In this document: positions 42,394-52,197 of the stretch, piece after piece
Layout of the letters: every line of letters starts with the position of its first letter
How positions within the stretch are numbered: the stretch's first letter is position 1
Assembly (NCBI RefSeq): GCF_028606985.1
Contig: NZ_CP117416.1
Span: 1,154,001 to 1,218,000, forward strand
DNA from: Paenibacillus kyungheensis
GTDB taxonomy: Bacteria; Bacillota; Bacilli; Paenibacillales; Paenibacillaceae
Reading direction: 5' to 3'
DNA length: 64,000 nucleotides
Made by a program: the position numbers and the translations under genes
The notes under the pieces: generated by a model
Databases searched by the model: none
Told to the model about the DNA's origin: nothing
The model's input: the letters and a program-made list of their open reading frames with translations, nothing else

Positions 42394-44064
42394 ATGAAAC
42401 GAAATATAAATCATCGCAAATGGCACAAACCTGCATTGATGCTAACACTAGCCAGCTTGATGATGTTCACTACAGCTTGTTCTTACTTTGGTGGAGGAAG
42501 TAAAAGTGCATCTGAACAAAATAATACACCGGTCAAAGCGGCTTCTGCCAATGAACCGGGTTGGAAAGTAGATACATCACCGATTACATTTGACTGGTAT
42601 ATGAACTTCTCCTGGTATACTGGAAGTGATTGGGGAACTGATCCAACAAGCCAATATGTAACAAAGAAAACAGGGGTTAGCTTAAACTTTATCGTGCCTG
42701 CTGGTAATGAAAATGAAAAACTGAACACCATGATTGCTTCTGGCAAATTGCCTGACTTTATCACACTCGCATGGGGTGAAGATGCAGTCAAAAAAATGAT
42801 CGAAGGTAAATTGGTTTTGCCACTGAATGAATTAGCAGACCAGTATGATCCTTATTTCTACAAAGTAACCGATCCAGCCAAATTAGCATGGTACACTCAG
42901 CCAGATGGTAATGTATATGGATATCCGAATGCGTCTTCTTCTCCTGCGGATTTTGCAAAATACGGCAAAAATTATTTGTCCAATCAGGTGTTTGTTGTAC
43001 GCAAAGACATGTATGAAGCACTAGGTAAACCAGATATGCGTACACCGGAAGGATTTTTGAAAGCGCTCAATATGGCAAAAGAGAAATTCCCTGAAGTAAA
43101 TGGACAGCCACTAATTCCACTAGGATTACACGAATTTACGGAAAACGGGAACTATTCATTAGAAGGATATTTGCAGAATTTCTTAGCAATCCCGATGGAA
43201 AAAGACGGCAAGTTGTATGATCGTACAACCGATCCAGAATATCTACGCTGGCTCAAAACGTTCCGTCAAGCAAATCAAAATGGATTATTATCCAAAGATA
43301 TCTTTATCGACAAACGCTCTCAAATGGAAGAAAAAATAGCACAAGGACGTTACTTTGCAATGTTGTATCAACGTAGTGACTTTAATACACAACAAAATGC
43401 ACTTTATGCTAAAGATCCTAATTCAGTCTATATCGCAGTCGACGGCCCGTCTGATTCCAAATTAGATCAACCTATTTTATCTGGCCCGGGAATCTCAGGC
43501 TGGACATTAACATTGATCTCCAAAGACGTCAAAGACAAAGCACGTGCGATCCGTTTTCTTGAATACATGATCAGTGAAGAAGGACAAAAAGACTTCTATT
43601 TAGGTGAAAAAGGAGTCACATACGATACGGTGGATGGCAAAGATCAATTCAAGCCAGAAGTATTGAAATCACTAAACAGTGATCGTTCAGAATTTGATGC
43701 CAAATACGGTGCGTCCCATAAATACTGGATGCAAATGAATACAAATATTACAGATCAATGGAAACCAGAAAGTGTCGATCCTTTCAAACAAATGGAAGAA
43801 TGGACCAAAGGCAAAACAGTTAGTTTCTCTGAATTTGATCAATTGAATCCAACAGGTAATTCACCAGAAGGAATCATCAACACCAAGATCTCACAACTAT
43901 GGGGTAAAACATTACCTAAATTGTTGTTAGCTTCTTCTGATAATGAATTTGATCAGATCTTTAACGAATACTTGAGTAAACGTGAAGCAGATGGATTAGC
44001 CAAAGTACAAGCATATCAACAAACAGAATATGAGAAAAATAAAGCCAAACTAGAAGCACAATAA
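42394..44064 (+). CDS. Lipoprotein solute-binding protein (second CUT1 importer)
   Basis: A 556-residue LplA/YtcQ-like extracellular binding protein: signal peptide with lipobox MFTTAC (Cys near residue 29), then a large domain with ITFDWYMNFSWYTGSDWGTD, LPDFITLAWGEDAVKKMIEG and FLEYMISEEGQKDFYLGEKG. AAAAGGGG precedes ATG 42394. It captures the sugar for the two permeases upstream. A terminator and then the YesM/YesN-like pair follow, a usual arrangement for polysaccharide-utilisation importers in Paenibacillus. Confidence 0.88.
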   Translation: MKRNINHRKWHKPALMLTLASLMMFTTACSYFGGGSKSASEQNNTPVKAASANEPGWKVDTSPITFDWYMNFSWYTGSDWGTDPTSQYVTKKTGVSLNFIVPAGNENEKLNTMIASGKLPDFITLAWGEDAVKKMIEGKLVLPLNELADQYDPYFYKVTDPAKLAWYTQPDGNVYGYPNASSSPADFAKYGKNYLSNQVFVVRKDMYEALGKPDMRTPEGFLKALNMAKEKFPEVNGQPLIPLGLHEFTENGNYSLEGYLQNFLAIPMEKDGKLYDRTTDPEYLRWLKTFRQANQNGLLSKDIFIDKRSQMEEKIAQGRYFAMLYQRSDFNTQQNALYAKDPNSVYIAVDGPSDSKLDQPILSGPGISGWTLTLISKDVKDKARAIRFLEYMISEEGQKDFYLGEKGVTYDTVDGKDQFKPEVLKSLNSDRSEFDAKYGASHKYWMQMNTNITDQWKPESVDPFKQMEEWTKGKTVSFSEFDQLNPTGNSPEGIINTKISQLWGKTLPKLLLASSDNEFDQIFNEYLSKREADGLAKVQAYQQTEYEKNKAKLEAQ

Positions 44065-44102
44065 AAGAGCAGATAGCGATCGGGATTGCATATAATAGTA
44101 TA

Positions 44103-44147
44103 AAAAGGGACTTGAGCAGAAGCCTATTCTGTAAAAGTCCCTTTTTG
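44103..44147 (+). terminator. Terminator of the second CUT1 importer operon
   Basis: AAAAAGGGACTT pairs with AAGTCCCTTTTT, enclosing a smaller CAGAA/TTCTG hairpin; T-tracts are present on both strands. Confidence 0.9.
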
Positions 44148-44188
44148 TACACAATTTTCCAGTTAATTGAGTTACAATAGAATACATA

Positions 44189-44203
44189 GTTTAACCGCTT
44201 ACA
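44189..44203 (+). promoter_or_regulatory. Weak cre-like site before the second sensor-kinase gene
   Basis: GTTTAACCGCTTACA resembles the cre consensus with two deviations, 48 bases upstream of the proposed kinase start. Confidence 0.3.
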
Positions 44204-44250
44204 TTTATAAATTGTGATCATCATTGAAGTTGTTGGATAGGGAGGAATAG

Positions 44251-46197
44251 ATTACGTTTCGTCAAATTATACAGCCTTTTCTGCATTGGCTGAACACTCT
44301 TTCTTTACAAAGTCGATTGATCGGCACCTATATTATTGTGATTTTGTTACCGACTACAGCAGTGTCATTATATTTTTATAATCAGGTCAATGAAACATAT
44401 ATTGAAGATACACGGCTTAAAAGTATAGATGCGTTGCAAAATGAAAAACAGGTTTTGTTAACACAGATTGAAACGATGGAACGTGCAGCCCAGCTAGCTT
44501 TATCAGACAAAGAAGTGATTCAATATCTTGCTGGCAATGAAAGTGCGCCTACGTCAGAGTTGATAGAGTTTAACAACAGTTTTTATACCAATCTGGCACA
44601 AATTGAGATTAATAACCCGACTATTTTACATCTTCGTTTATATAGTGCTAGTGAATATACGTATGAGATTTGGCCGATTTTTTTTCAGGAAAAGCGAGTA
44701 CAGGATCAGCCGTGGTACAAGCTTGCGCGTATGTTAGGTGATCTTGAAGGATGGTATGTGCAACAGCAAGATTTATCACGACCTTCTGACCGTACCAGAG
44801 TGCCTGAACTTGATCCACCGAAAATATCATTGTTACGCGAAATTCAGTTACCGAAAGGACATCATGCCGGTATTGTACAGGTCGATATGTTGTTATCCAA
44901 TTTTGCTCCACGTACGTATGGAACTTTACAGGAAGATGAATCGCAAATGTTGCTGTTAGATGCAGGCGGTGGATATATCCCTTCTTCTCCTCAGGATAAG
45001 AAGTATACTGCTCCTTTACAACAATGGTTGAAAGAGAATCAAGTACAAGCCAAGAACCCATCATATCAAGTAGAACACCAGTCGGTAGACAACTACACAA
45101 CAGACGAAAACATGTCTTCAATTCGGTATACGGATCAAGGCAATGCTTATTTAGCGACATCTACCCGGATCGATCGATTAGGGGCGCAGTTGGTTCATAT
45201 CGTTTCATTAGAAAAAGTACTACAAGATACGAAGCGTGCTCGTAATGGTATTGTGCTATTGAATATCGGATTTATTTTGTTGGTATCTCTTATTACGTAT
45301 CTTGCGAATACGATTATTCTCAAAAATCTACGCCGATTAACAGCCGCTATGAAAAAAGTACGTCGTGGTGAACTTCATCATGGGGTCAAAGTGGATGGTG
45401 GAGGAGAGATTGGAGAACTGGCGTATCATTTTAATCGGATGACACTCACGATTAATGAATTAATAGCACAAGCTGTCAGCAAGCAAGCTTTGATGAAAGA
45501 AGCTGAACTGCGTACGTTATATAGCCAGATTGATGCTCATTTTCTCTATAATACGCTTGAAAATATCAAAATGTTAGCCGAGATCGAAGATCAGCGCCAC
45601 ATCTCGGATGCGTTAACTTCACTTGGTGGAATGATGCGTTATAACTTCAAATGGTCGGGTGAATATGTGAAATTGAGCGAAGAAATACGTCATATTCATA
45701 ATTATATCGATGTTATGAATATCCGTTTTGAAGAGCCGGTTCAACTTCATATTGATATTCCAGCGTTATTGCTAGAGCTAGAAATCCTAAAAATGTCTTT
45801 ACAACCTTTAGTTGAAAATGCATTTAAACACGCTTGGAATGAAGATGAATATATAGAACGATGCTTAATAATTCAGGTTGTTGCTGAACCGGATCGAGTG
45901 ATTACGGTAACGGTTCAAGACAACGGTAGTGGAATGAGTCAGGCGCAATTAGAAGCGTTACAACAATGGATTCATATGCCAGATGAACCTCATCATTCGC
46001 ATATGAGCAATAGCTATCCTGCACATGCGTCTGAAGAACAGCAGTCACGTAAAGGTGGAATAGGTCTGCGCAATGTACAGAGACGACTTGCTTTATTTTA
46101 TGGAGAAGATTACGGGCTACATATTACCAGTACTTTGGGAGAAGGAACGATTGTAACTTTACGATTTCCGAAAGTACTGCTGACAGGAGGAGAATGA
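44251..46197 (+). CDS. Sensor histidine kinase, YesM type, with probable ATT start codon
   Basis: GGGAGGAATAG is followed directly by ATT at 44251, in frame with the kinase and just after an in-frame TAG. No ATG or GTG occurs before the first membrane segment, and TTG 44317 has no ribosome site and would remove the usual ~20-residue cytoplasmic N-terminus. From ATT the protein is 648 residues: membrane segment (GTYIIVILLPTTAVSLYFY), extracellular sensor, second segment (GIVLLNIGFILLVSLITYLA), HAMP, phospho-accepting DAHFLYNTLENIKML (His 430), and HATPase (LQPLVENAFKHAW, DNGSGMS, GGIGLRNVQRRL). It pairs with the YesN regulator four bases downstream. Confidence 0.85.
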   Translation: MTFRQIIQPFLHWLNTLSLQSRLIGTYIIVILLPTTAVSLYFYNQVNETYIEDTRLKSIDALQNEKQVLLTQIETMERAAQLALSDKEVIQYLAGNESAPTSELIEFNNSFYTNLAQIEINNPTILHLRLYSASEYTYEIWPIFFQEKRVQDQPWYKLARMLGDLEGWYVQQQDLSRPSDRTRVPELDPPKISLLREIQLPKGHHAGIVQVDMLLSNFAPRTYGTLQEDESQMLLLDAGGGYIPSSPQDKKYTAPLQQWLKENQVQAKNPSYQVEHQSVDNYTTDENMSSIRYTDQGNAYLATSTRIDRLGAQLVHIVSLEKVLQDTKRARNGIVLLNIGFILLVSLITYLANTIILKNLRRLTAAMKKVRRGELHHGVKVDGGGEIGELAYHFNRMTLTINELIAQAVSKQALMKEAELRTLYSQIDAHFLYNTLENIKMLAEIEDQRHISDALTSLGGMMRYNFKWSGEYVKLSEEIRHIHNYIDVMNIRFEEPVQLHIDIPALLLELEILKMSLQPLVENAFKHAWNEDEYIERCLIIQVVAEPDRVITVTVQDNGSGMSQAQLEALQQWIHMPDEPHHSHMSNSYPAHASEEQQSRKGGIGLRNVQRRLALFYGEDYGLHITSTLGEGTIVTLRFPKVLLTGGE

Positions 46198-46201
46198 TCA
46201 G

Positions 46202-47770
46202 ATGACTCAAATAATGATCGTAGATGATGAACGTAATATCAGACAAGGATTACAAGTGATGATCGAGCGGGAGTTTCCTGCGCATTATCAATATATACAT
46301 GCACGTCATGGACAAGAAGCTTTAGATCAGATGATAAATACTGCTATTGATATTGTGATTACCGATATACGGATGCCTGTAATGGATGGTGTGCAGTTTT
46401 TAGAACAGATGCGTGGTCTCAAGACGTTAGCTGTCCAACCCTATGTCATCGTATTAAGTGGATATGATGATTTTGAATATGCCAAAGCAGCTATTCGTTA
46501 TCAGGTGAGCGAATACTTGCTCAAGCCGATTCGACGTGAAGATTTATTTGATGCTTTGCGTCGGTTAGAAGAAGAATTGCAAAAGCGTGATCATGTTTCT
46601 CGTAGTCTTGCTGAAGTCGAACAATATCGGTTGCAAAAAGATCAAGAGCAATTACAAAGTCTATTGTATGCAGATCCATTAGAGCTCACTGCATTATCGG
46701 AACAAATAGACGGTCTACGGTTGCCAGAACATTATGTGATCGGTGTATTTCAGTACAAAAATAAAGAAGGCATCTTGATTGATCAGCAGGAGCTTACCGT
46801 CTTAATGAAGCGATTATGTGCAGGGATGAATATTCAGTGTACTGCACAATTGTATGACAAAGAAGATCGGCTGGTCTGGATTATACCTGCGACTGAATTA
46901 CATCATTTAGAACAACTAGCAGAGATAGCAGCACAGCGAGAAGTAGAAGGACTTCTTATCGGGGTTAGCGAACAAGGCAGTCAGTTGCAAAGTATTGCTG
47001 AGCATTATCAAGAAGCTTGTCAGGCACTTCATTATGGATTTCTTCATCCTGGTATTCATCTTATCCATTATCGTGTTGTAGAGCAGACCTATACGACATG
47101 GAGTATTCCAGAAGAAGAGATTCGCTTGCTAGGCAATACACTCGGAAGTGATCGTGATCCAGAGATTGAGCAGCGATTGTATCAGATTTTTAGAATTCAT
47201 GAATTGATCTATCTGCCAATCGCTTATATTGAGCAAGTGGCTCAGTGTATCAATGAACAGGTGTTGGATGAGATTTTTAGACATTATGGCGAAGCTTCGG
47301 TAGAAGTATTACGTCTGTATCGGCGTGTAGGCAATCTGAATCATTACCGTTATTTTCAAGACTATTTCCGTGATCTAGAAAATGTACTGATCTGTCTTGA
47401 TGATTATATCCGGCAATTGCGTATTATTCATACCGAGCCTCAACATCTCAAAGAAGCGGTGCAATTTATTCATGCTCATTATGATCGTCCTTTAAATATG
47501 GCAATCGTAAGCAATCATGTCTCACTCAATTACTCTTATTTTAGTGAAGCTTTCAAAGCATATACAGGTGAGAGCTTTGTTATCTATCTCAAAAAAGTAC
47601 GTATTGCCAAAGCCAAATTATTGCTAACCGAAAGCTCTTACCGATTAAACGAAATCAGTCAACAGGTAGGATTTGAGAGCAGTCGTCACTTTTCAAAAGT
47701 GTTCCGGGAACTAGAAGGAATTACCCCGCAGGAGTATCGTTCCAAAATGAATGTGCGCTCTTTGATCTAA
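46202..47770 (+). CDS. YesN-type response regulator with AraC DNA-binding domain (second)
   Basis: A 522-residue protein: receiver domain (IMIVDDERNIRQGLQVMIER, Asp 55 in VITDIRMPVMDG, Lys in YLLKPIRRED), a ~270-residue linker of unknown fold, and the C-terminal AraC domain (NMAIVSNHVSLNYSYFSEAF, RLNEISQQVGFESSRHFSKV, GITPQEYRSKM). AGGAGGAG at the end of the kinase gene is its ribosome site. With the kinase it most likely controls the adjacent CUT1 importer. Confidence 0.9.
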   Translation: MTQIMIVDDERNIRQGLQVMIEREFPAHYQYIHARHGQEALDQMINTAIDIVITDIRMPVMDGVQFLEQMRGLKTLAVQPYVIVLSGYDDFEYAKAAIRYQVSEYLLKPIRREDLFDALRRLEEELQKRDHVSRSLAEVEQYRLQKDQEQLQSLLYADPLELTALSEQIDGLRLPEHYVIGVFQYKNKEGILIDQQELTVLMKRLCAGMNIQCTAQLYDKEDRLVWIIPATELHHLEQLAEIAAQREVEGLLIGVSEQGSQLQSIAEHYQEACQALHYGFLHPGIHLIHYRVVEQTYTTWSIPEEEIRLLGNTLGSDRDPEIEQRLYQIFRIHELIYLPIAYIEQVAQCINEQVLDEIFRHYGEASVEVLRLYRRVGNLNHYRYFQDYFRDLENVLICLDDYIRQLRIIHTEPQHLKEAVQFIHAHYDRPLNMAIVSNHVSLNYSYFSEAFKAYTGESFVIYLKKVRIAKAKLLLTESSYRLNEISQQVGFESSRHFSKVFRELEGITPQEYRSKMNVRSLI

Positions 47771-47903
47771 TTATGAAAGCAAATAATAAAAAATAATTGC
47801 ATATGCAAGAAATAGATTCCTTTTCATTAAAGTTTGCAGTAAAATAATGAAGCAAGTACCGATGAAATTACGGAATATGGAGTAGGTATTGGAGGTTTTA
47901 TGA

Positions 47904-50765
47904 TTGCCCAAGCGTGCAAATTGGAGTATTCGCACCAAAATTATTTCTGGGTATGTGGTCATTATTTTATGCGTAGGCGTTGTGTTACTGATGATGTCTG
48001 GACGTGTGAATCAATTAGAACAAGAAAATAGATATATTAACGATCATGATCTGGAAGTTCATAATCTAACCAATCTGATCGAAAAGCATGTGCTTGATAT
48101 GGAAACAGGGCAGCGCGGGTTTGCTTTGACTGGCGATGATAGTTATCTGGTTCCTTATAACAACGGAGTTCTGCAATGGGAAGCCGATTATAACAAATTA
48201 GTAACTCTGGTTGAAGATAACGAATTGCAACGTAGCAATTTGGGTACGATCAAGACAGGCATAGACAAATGGATTCAAGATGCGGGCGATCCGGTTATCT
48301 CCATGCGACGTAATAACAATGAAGCAGGGATTACACAATTTTTCAAAGTCGATCCTGGTAAAGAACAGATTGATCGTTTGCGTAGTGAACTTGAAGCTTT
48401 TCGTGTGACCGAAAAAGCATTAACCGATGCACGTATTGAAAGTATTGCCGCTAGTAATGAGCGTCTATTTATAGCTATGGTTGCATTATGGATTGTAGTA
48501 GCGATTGTTTCTCTGATTACAGCATGGGTTATTGCTCGTCAAATTGTAAGAACATTGCGTGATGTAACCGATACGATTCATGATATTGGAGAAGGTGGCG
48601 ATCTGAACAAACGGATCGTTATTCGTACGCGCGATGAGATTGCAGAGTTAGGTACAGCAACTAACCAATTGTTAGATCATGTACAGCATGAGAATTGGAT
48701 CAAAGACCAGATTGCGATTGCCTCGACTCGTTTTCAAGAAGCGGATCGTATTGAATCGCTGTCCTCTGCATTATTAACAAAAATGAATAAATGGTTCGAC
48801 GCTTCATATGGTGTTGTCTATTATGATAGCGAAAATGAAGAAGACGGCTGGCTCAAATCGGCTTCTTTTGCCGCTCATACCAAAGATATTGAATTAGGGG
48901 CAGCTTATATTACTGAAGGCGAAGGATTAGCCGGACAATGTATTGTAGAAAAAAGAATGTTAACGTACAGCCCGCTTCCTAAAGGTTATGTGCAGATCAC
49001 TTCAGGATTAGGTCGTGCAGAAGCCAAAGCGTTAGTAGCGGCTCCGATTATGTTTGAAGGTAAAGTATTAGCTGTTGTTGAAATTGCTTTTATCGAACCG
49101 ATGACAATAGAACAATCGGATTTGTTTGAGCATTTATTAAATATTTTTGCGGTTACGATGAACTCGTTATTGATTCGTAAAAAGATTGAGCAAATGTATC
49201 ATGATTCTCAAAATATGAATTATGAGTTGCAAGTTCAATCCGAGGAATTACAAGTCCAATCGGAAGAACTTCAGACGCAAGCTGATGAACTGCATATGCA
49301 GACAGAAGAATTGCAAATGCTGAACGAACGTCTGGAACAAGGCAAGATGGCAGCTGAAAGTACAGCGATTGAACTTGATAAATATGCTCAACAGCTACAA
49401 GTCAGTTCACGTTACAAATCAGAATTTTTGGCAAATATGTCTCATGAATTACGTACACCGCTCAATAGTATGTTGATTCTTTCACAAATTCTATCTGAAA
49501 ATAGTGCCAATACGTTGACAGAAAAAGAGCAAGAATATGCTTCTATTATTCACCATTCAGGTAAAGACTTACTCAATCTGATCAACGATATTCTAGATCT
49601 ATCCAAAGTAGAAGCAGGCAAAATGCATATCGAGATTGATCCGGTTAGTACACAAGCGATTCCTGAACAAATGGAACGTTACTTCAAAGAAGGTGCAGCA
49701 TTACGTGATCTTTATTTCAATATTGAGGTCAATGATAATGTGCCGGATATGATTTATTCCGATGATATGCGTCTACAGCAAGTCTTGCGTAACTTATTAT
49801 CGAATGCGTTCAAATTTACTGAAGCCGGTGGTGTCACGTTAACGATCGAGAAGTTAGATCAGGTACAGACACAAGAGTATCAATCCGATCAACCGATGAT
49901 TGCTTTTACTGTTCGTGATACAGGTATAGGAATCTCACCTGAAAATAGCCGCTTGATCTTTGAAGCGTTCCGACAAGCAGATGGAGCGACAGCTCGCAAA
50001 TACGGCGGTACAGGATTAGGCTTATCGATCTCCTCCCAATTGGCTCATTTGTTAGGTGGAGAAATTACGCTAGAAAGTACAGTAGGCGAAGGCAGTACAT
50101 TTACATTCTATATTCCTTGTCTGGAATCAGATCCGAATGATGAAAGTGAACTATTTACTGTTCAGCAACCGATCAGTCATACTGTCTTTTTTGAAAAAGA
50201 TCAACTCACATCAACAAATACCGAGTCGGAACTTCATACCAACACATTGATTCAATCTTCACGTCTAGCTACATCGTATTCAGAGATGGATCGTATGACA
50301 ACAGCTAGCAATGAACAAGTAGCCGATGTGGTAAAGCAGGTGATGACAGAAGAGCAGTACGAAGGTCTAGACGGCAAAAAAATTCTAATCGTAGATGACG
50401 ATATTCGAAATGTATATGCATTGACCAGTCTGTTGGAGCGTCATAGTGTGAATATTCTAATTTCACAAAATGGACGGGATGCTTTAGAAATTTTGCATAT
50501 GACACAGGATATTGATCTGATTCTTATGGATATTATGATGCCCCAATTAGACGGATATGAGACGATGCGTACAATTCGTAATCTGTATGGATATGCTCAA
50601 GTTCCGATTATCGTCTTAACTGCCAAAGCGATGAAAGAAGACCGCGAGAAAGCTATTCAAGCGGGAGCTTCTGACTATATGAGCAAGCCATTAGAAATGC
50701 AGCAAGTATTGCTTCGTATCGAACATTGGCTAGGCAAAACGCAGATCGATTATTTTACAACATAA
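47904..50765 (+). CDS. Hybrid sensor histidine kinase: CHASE3, HAMP, GAF, HisKA, HATPase, receiver
   Basis: TTG 47904, eight bases after GGAGG, starts a 953-residue protein. Order: membrane segment (IISGYVVIILCVGVVLLMMS), CHASE3-like extracellular domain (DMETGQRGFALTGDDSYLVP), second segment, HAMP, GAF (about residues 270-420), and a signalling coiled coil made of exact seven-residue units (ELQVQSE, ELQVQSE, ELQTQAD, ELHMQTE, ELQMLNE). Then come HisKA with His 514 in MSHELRTPLN, HATPase (RDTGIGISPENSRLIFEAFR, GTGLGLSIS) and a C-terminal receiver with Asp 876 in LILMDIMMPQLDG. It stands alone between terminators; a phosphotransfer or output partner is not encoded here. Signal unknown. Confidence 0.92.
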   Translation: MPKRANWSIRTKIISGYVVIILCVGVVLLMMSGRVNQLEQENRYINDHDLEVHNLTNLIEKHVLDMETGQRGFALTGDDSYLVPYNNGVLQWEADYNKLVTLVEDNELQRSNLGTIKTGIDKWIQDAGDPVISMRRNNNEAGITQFFKVDPGKEQIDRLRSELEAFRVTEKALTDARIESIAASNERLFIAMVALWIVVAIVSLITAWVIARQIVRTLRDVTDTIHDIGEGGDLNKRIVIRTRDEIAELGTATNQLLDHVQHENWIKDQIAIASTRFQEADRIESLSSALLTKMNKWFDASYGVVYYDSENEEDGWLKSASFAAHTKDIELGAAYITEGEGLAGQCIVEKRMLTYSPLPKGYVQITSGLGRAEAKALVAAPIMFEGKVLAVVEIAFIEPMTIEQSDLFEHLLNIFAVTMNSLLIRKKIEQMYHDSQNMNYELQVQSEELQVQSEELQTQADELHMQTEELQMLNERLEQGKMAAESTAIELDKYAQQLQVSSRYKSEFLANMSHELRTPLNSMLILSQILSENSANTLTEKEQEYASIIHHSGKDLLNLINDILDLSKVEAGKMHIEIDPVSTQAIPEQMERYFKEGAALRDLYFNIEVNDNVPDMIYSDDMRLQQVLRNLLSNAFKFTEAGGVTLTIEKLDQVQTQEYQSDQPMIAFTVRDTGIGISPENSRLIFEAFRQADGATARKYGGTGLGLSISSQLAHLLGGEITLESTVGEGSTFTFYIPCLESDPNDESELFTVQQPISHTVFFEKDQLTSTNTESELHTNTLIQSSRLATSYSEMDRMTTASNEQVADVVKQVMTEEQYEGLDGKKILIVDDDIRNVYALTSLLERHSVNILISQNGRDALEILHMTQDIDLILMDIMMPQLDGYETMRTIRNLYGYAQVPIIVLTAKAMKEDREKAIQAGASDYMSKPLEMQQVLLRIEHWLGKTQIDYFTT

Positions 50766-50777
50766 ATGAAAATCCTA

Positions 50778-50812
50778 AAAAGATACTTTCCTTAGTGGAA
50801 GTATCTTTTTTT
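50778..50812 (+). terminator. Terminator after the hybrid kinase gene
   Basis: AAAGATACTT with following TCC pairs with GGA and AGTATCTTT around five bases, followed by a T-run. Confidence 0.88.
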
Positions 50813-50930
50813 GTCGTTTAGGTCTTAATACCCTTGAGTAATATTTAATTTAATAGTAAATTTGAACTATTATTAAAGCTAACTAACTTACTAAAAAATG
50901 GGTATTTATTTCAAAAAAGGAGTACAGTGT

Positions 50931-51935
50931 ATGAACATTTCTTCATCTGCAAGCTATGCCGGAACAAGTAATCTGGGATATCATTCATCAGCTAGCAATG
51001 ATCCAATCGCCAAAAGCGCATCAACCGATTCATTATCTTCTCAAGATCGTGACGCTAGACCAGCAACAATATCGGTTAATGAAAAAAGTCCACAGGAACA
51101 GCAATTGGAAGAAGCCAAGCAATACAAAAAAGAAGATCAGCAAAAAGAATTAAAAAAGAAAGAAGCTGATCAATTTTTTGAAGAACAACAAAAGCATAAA
51201 GAAGAGATCGACAAAATCGCCTATGAGATGTTAGCCAATCAAGGAATTGCTCAGATTGGGATAGACAACCAGCTAGCATTGAACAAAGACAATTACGGGG
51301 ATACTGTTAAAAGTCTGGTTGCCAAAGGATTTCAAATTGATACAGATGAGCAGAAATTAACAATTAGTTCTAAGCTACATCAACTGAAATTAGAAATTAG
51401 CAAAGAATCATACGATCAATATGTCAAAACAGTATATGGTAAAGAAATTGCGGATGAGTATACAGATACAGATCAGTCATCATTTCCTGCTCCAGCCCAT
51501 TCCGGCAATACGATAACAGGAAGTGCTACAACAACATCACCATCCTCGACAACACATCAATCTGCACCATCAGCTACGCCACAATCCGAACCAGTAAGTG
51601 CAACTCATTCATCTCCAGCGACTACACCTTCAACACAGACAACACAAACAGAATCATCGGCTAATGAACCAACTTCAGCCACGACAACCAACAATAGCAC
51701 ATCAACCTCACAGCCTTCTCCAGCAGCTACACCAACGCAGACAACACCAACAACCAGTAGCAATAATAACAGCTCTACTACAGGCACAACTAATCAATCC
51801 AGTACGAATCAATCTAGCAGTTCTACAACTTCTACAAGTGGGTCATCTGGAAATAATACCTCATCTTCTGGCAATACAGCATCAAATAATGGAAATGGTA
51901 TCGGCTCTATTTTGACTGGCGGATTAGTGAAATAA
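50931..51935 (+). CDS. Unknown protein with coiled-coil core and Ser/Thr-rich tail, paralogue 1
   Basis: ATG 50931 follows AAAAAAGGAG and gives 334 residues without signal peptide or membrane segment. Three parts are visible: a short Ser-rich start (MNISSSASYAGTSNLGYHSS), a charged helical core (about residues 45-175; QYKKEDQQKELKKKEADQFF, then KGFQIDTDEQKLTISSKLHQ and YDQYVKTVYG), and a ~150-residue tail of Ser, Thr, Asn, Pro and Gln ending GIGSILTGGLVK. The next gene encodes a paralogue with the same plan. I do not recognise the family. Flagellar-type export or surface display would suit such a build but is speculation. Confidence 0.7.
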   Translation: MNISSSASYAGTSNLGYHSSASNDPIAKSASTDSLSSQDRDARPATISVNEKSPQEQQLEEAKQYKKEDQQKELKKKEADQFFEEQQKHKEEIDKIAYEMLANQGIAQIGIDNQLALNKDNYGDTVKSLVAKGFQIDTDEQKLTISSKLHQLKLEISKESYDQYVKTVYGKEIADEYTDTDQSSFPAPAHSGNTITGSATTTSPSSTTHQSAPSATPQSEPVSATHSSPATTPSTQTTQTESSANEPTSATTTNNSTSTSQPSPAATPTQTTPTTSSNNNSSTTGTTNQSSTNQSSSSTTSTSGSSGNNTSSSGNTASNNGNGIGSILTGGLVK

Positions 51936-51946
51936 ATATCTTTATT

Positions 51947-51986
51947 TACTCTTATGCGATAGAAATGTCGAATAAGAGTTTTTTTT
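51947..51986 (+). terminator. Terminator between the two paralogous tail-protein genes
   Basis: ACTCTTAT pairs with ATAAGAGT, enclosing a CGA/TCG inner stem, followed by eight T residues. The 210 bases after it are AT-rich and should hold the next gene's promoter. Confidence 0.85.
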
Positions 51987-52197
51987 GTAGAAGTACATAT
52001 ATTCGACAAAATGTGATTACATTTTATGGTATTTTTTAAAAATTATAGTTCAAATTACCCTTGCTAACTAAGTTGTTAAACAGTAAATTATTACTATACT
52101 AATTTGGATAAATATTACTATTATGTTTCTTTGATGGAAAGAAAATATTTGCCATTCGATCGATATTAAATATCAATATTATGAAGGAGACTGCCCT

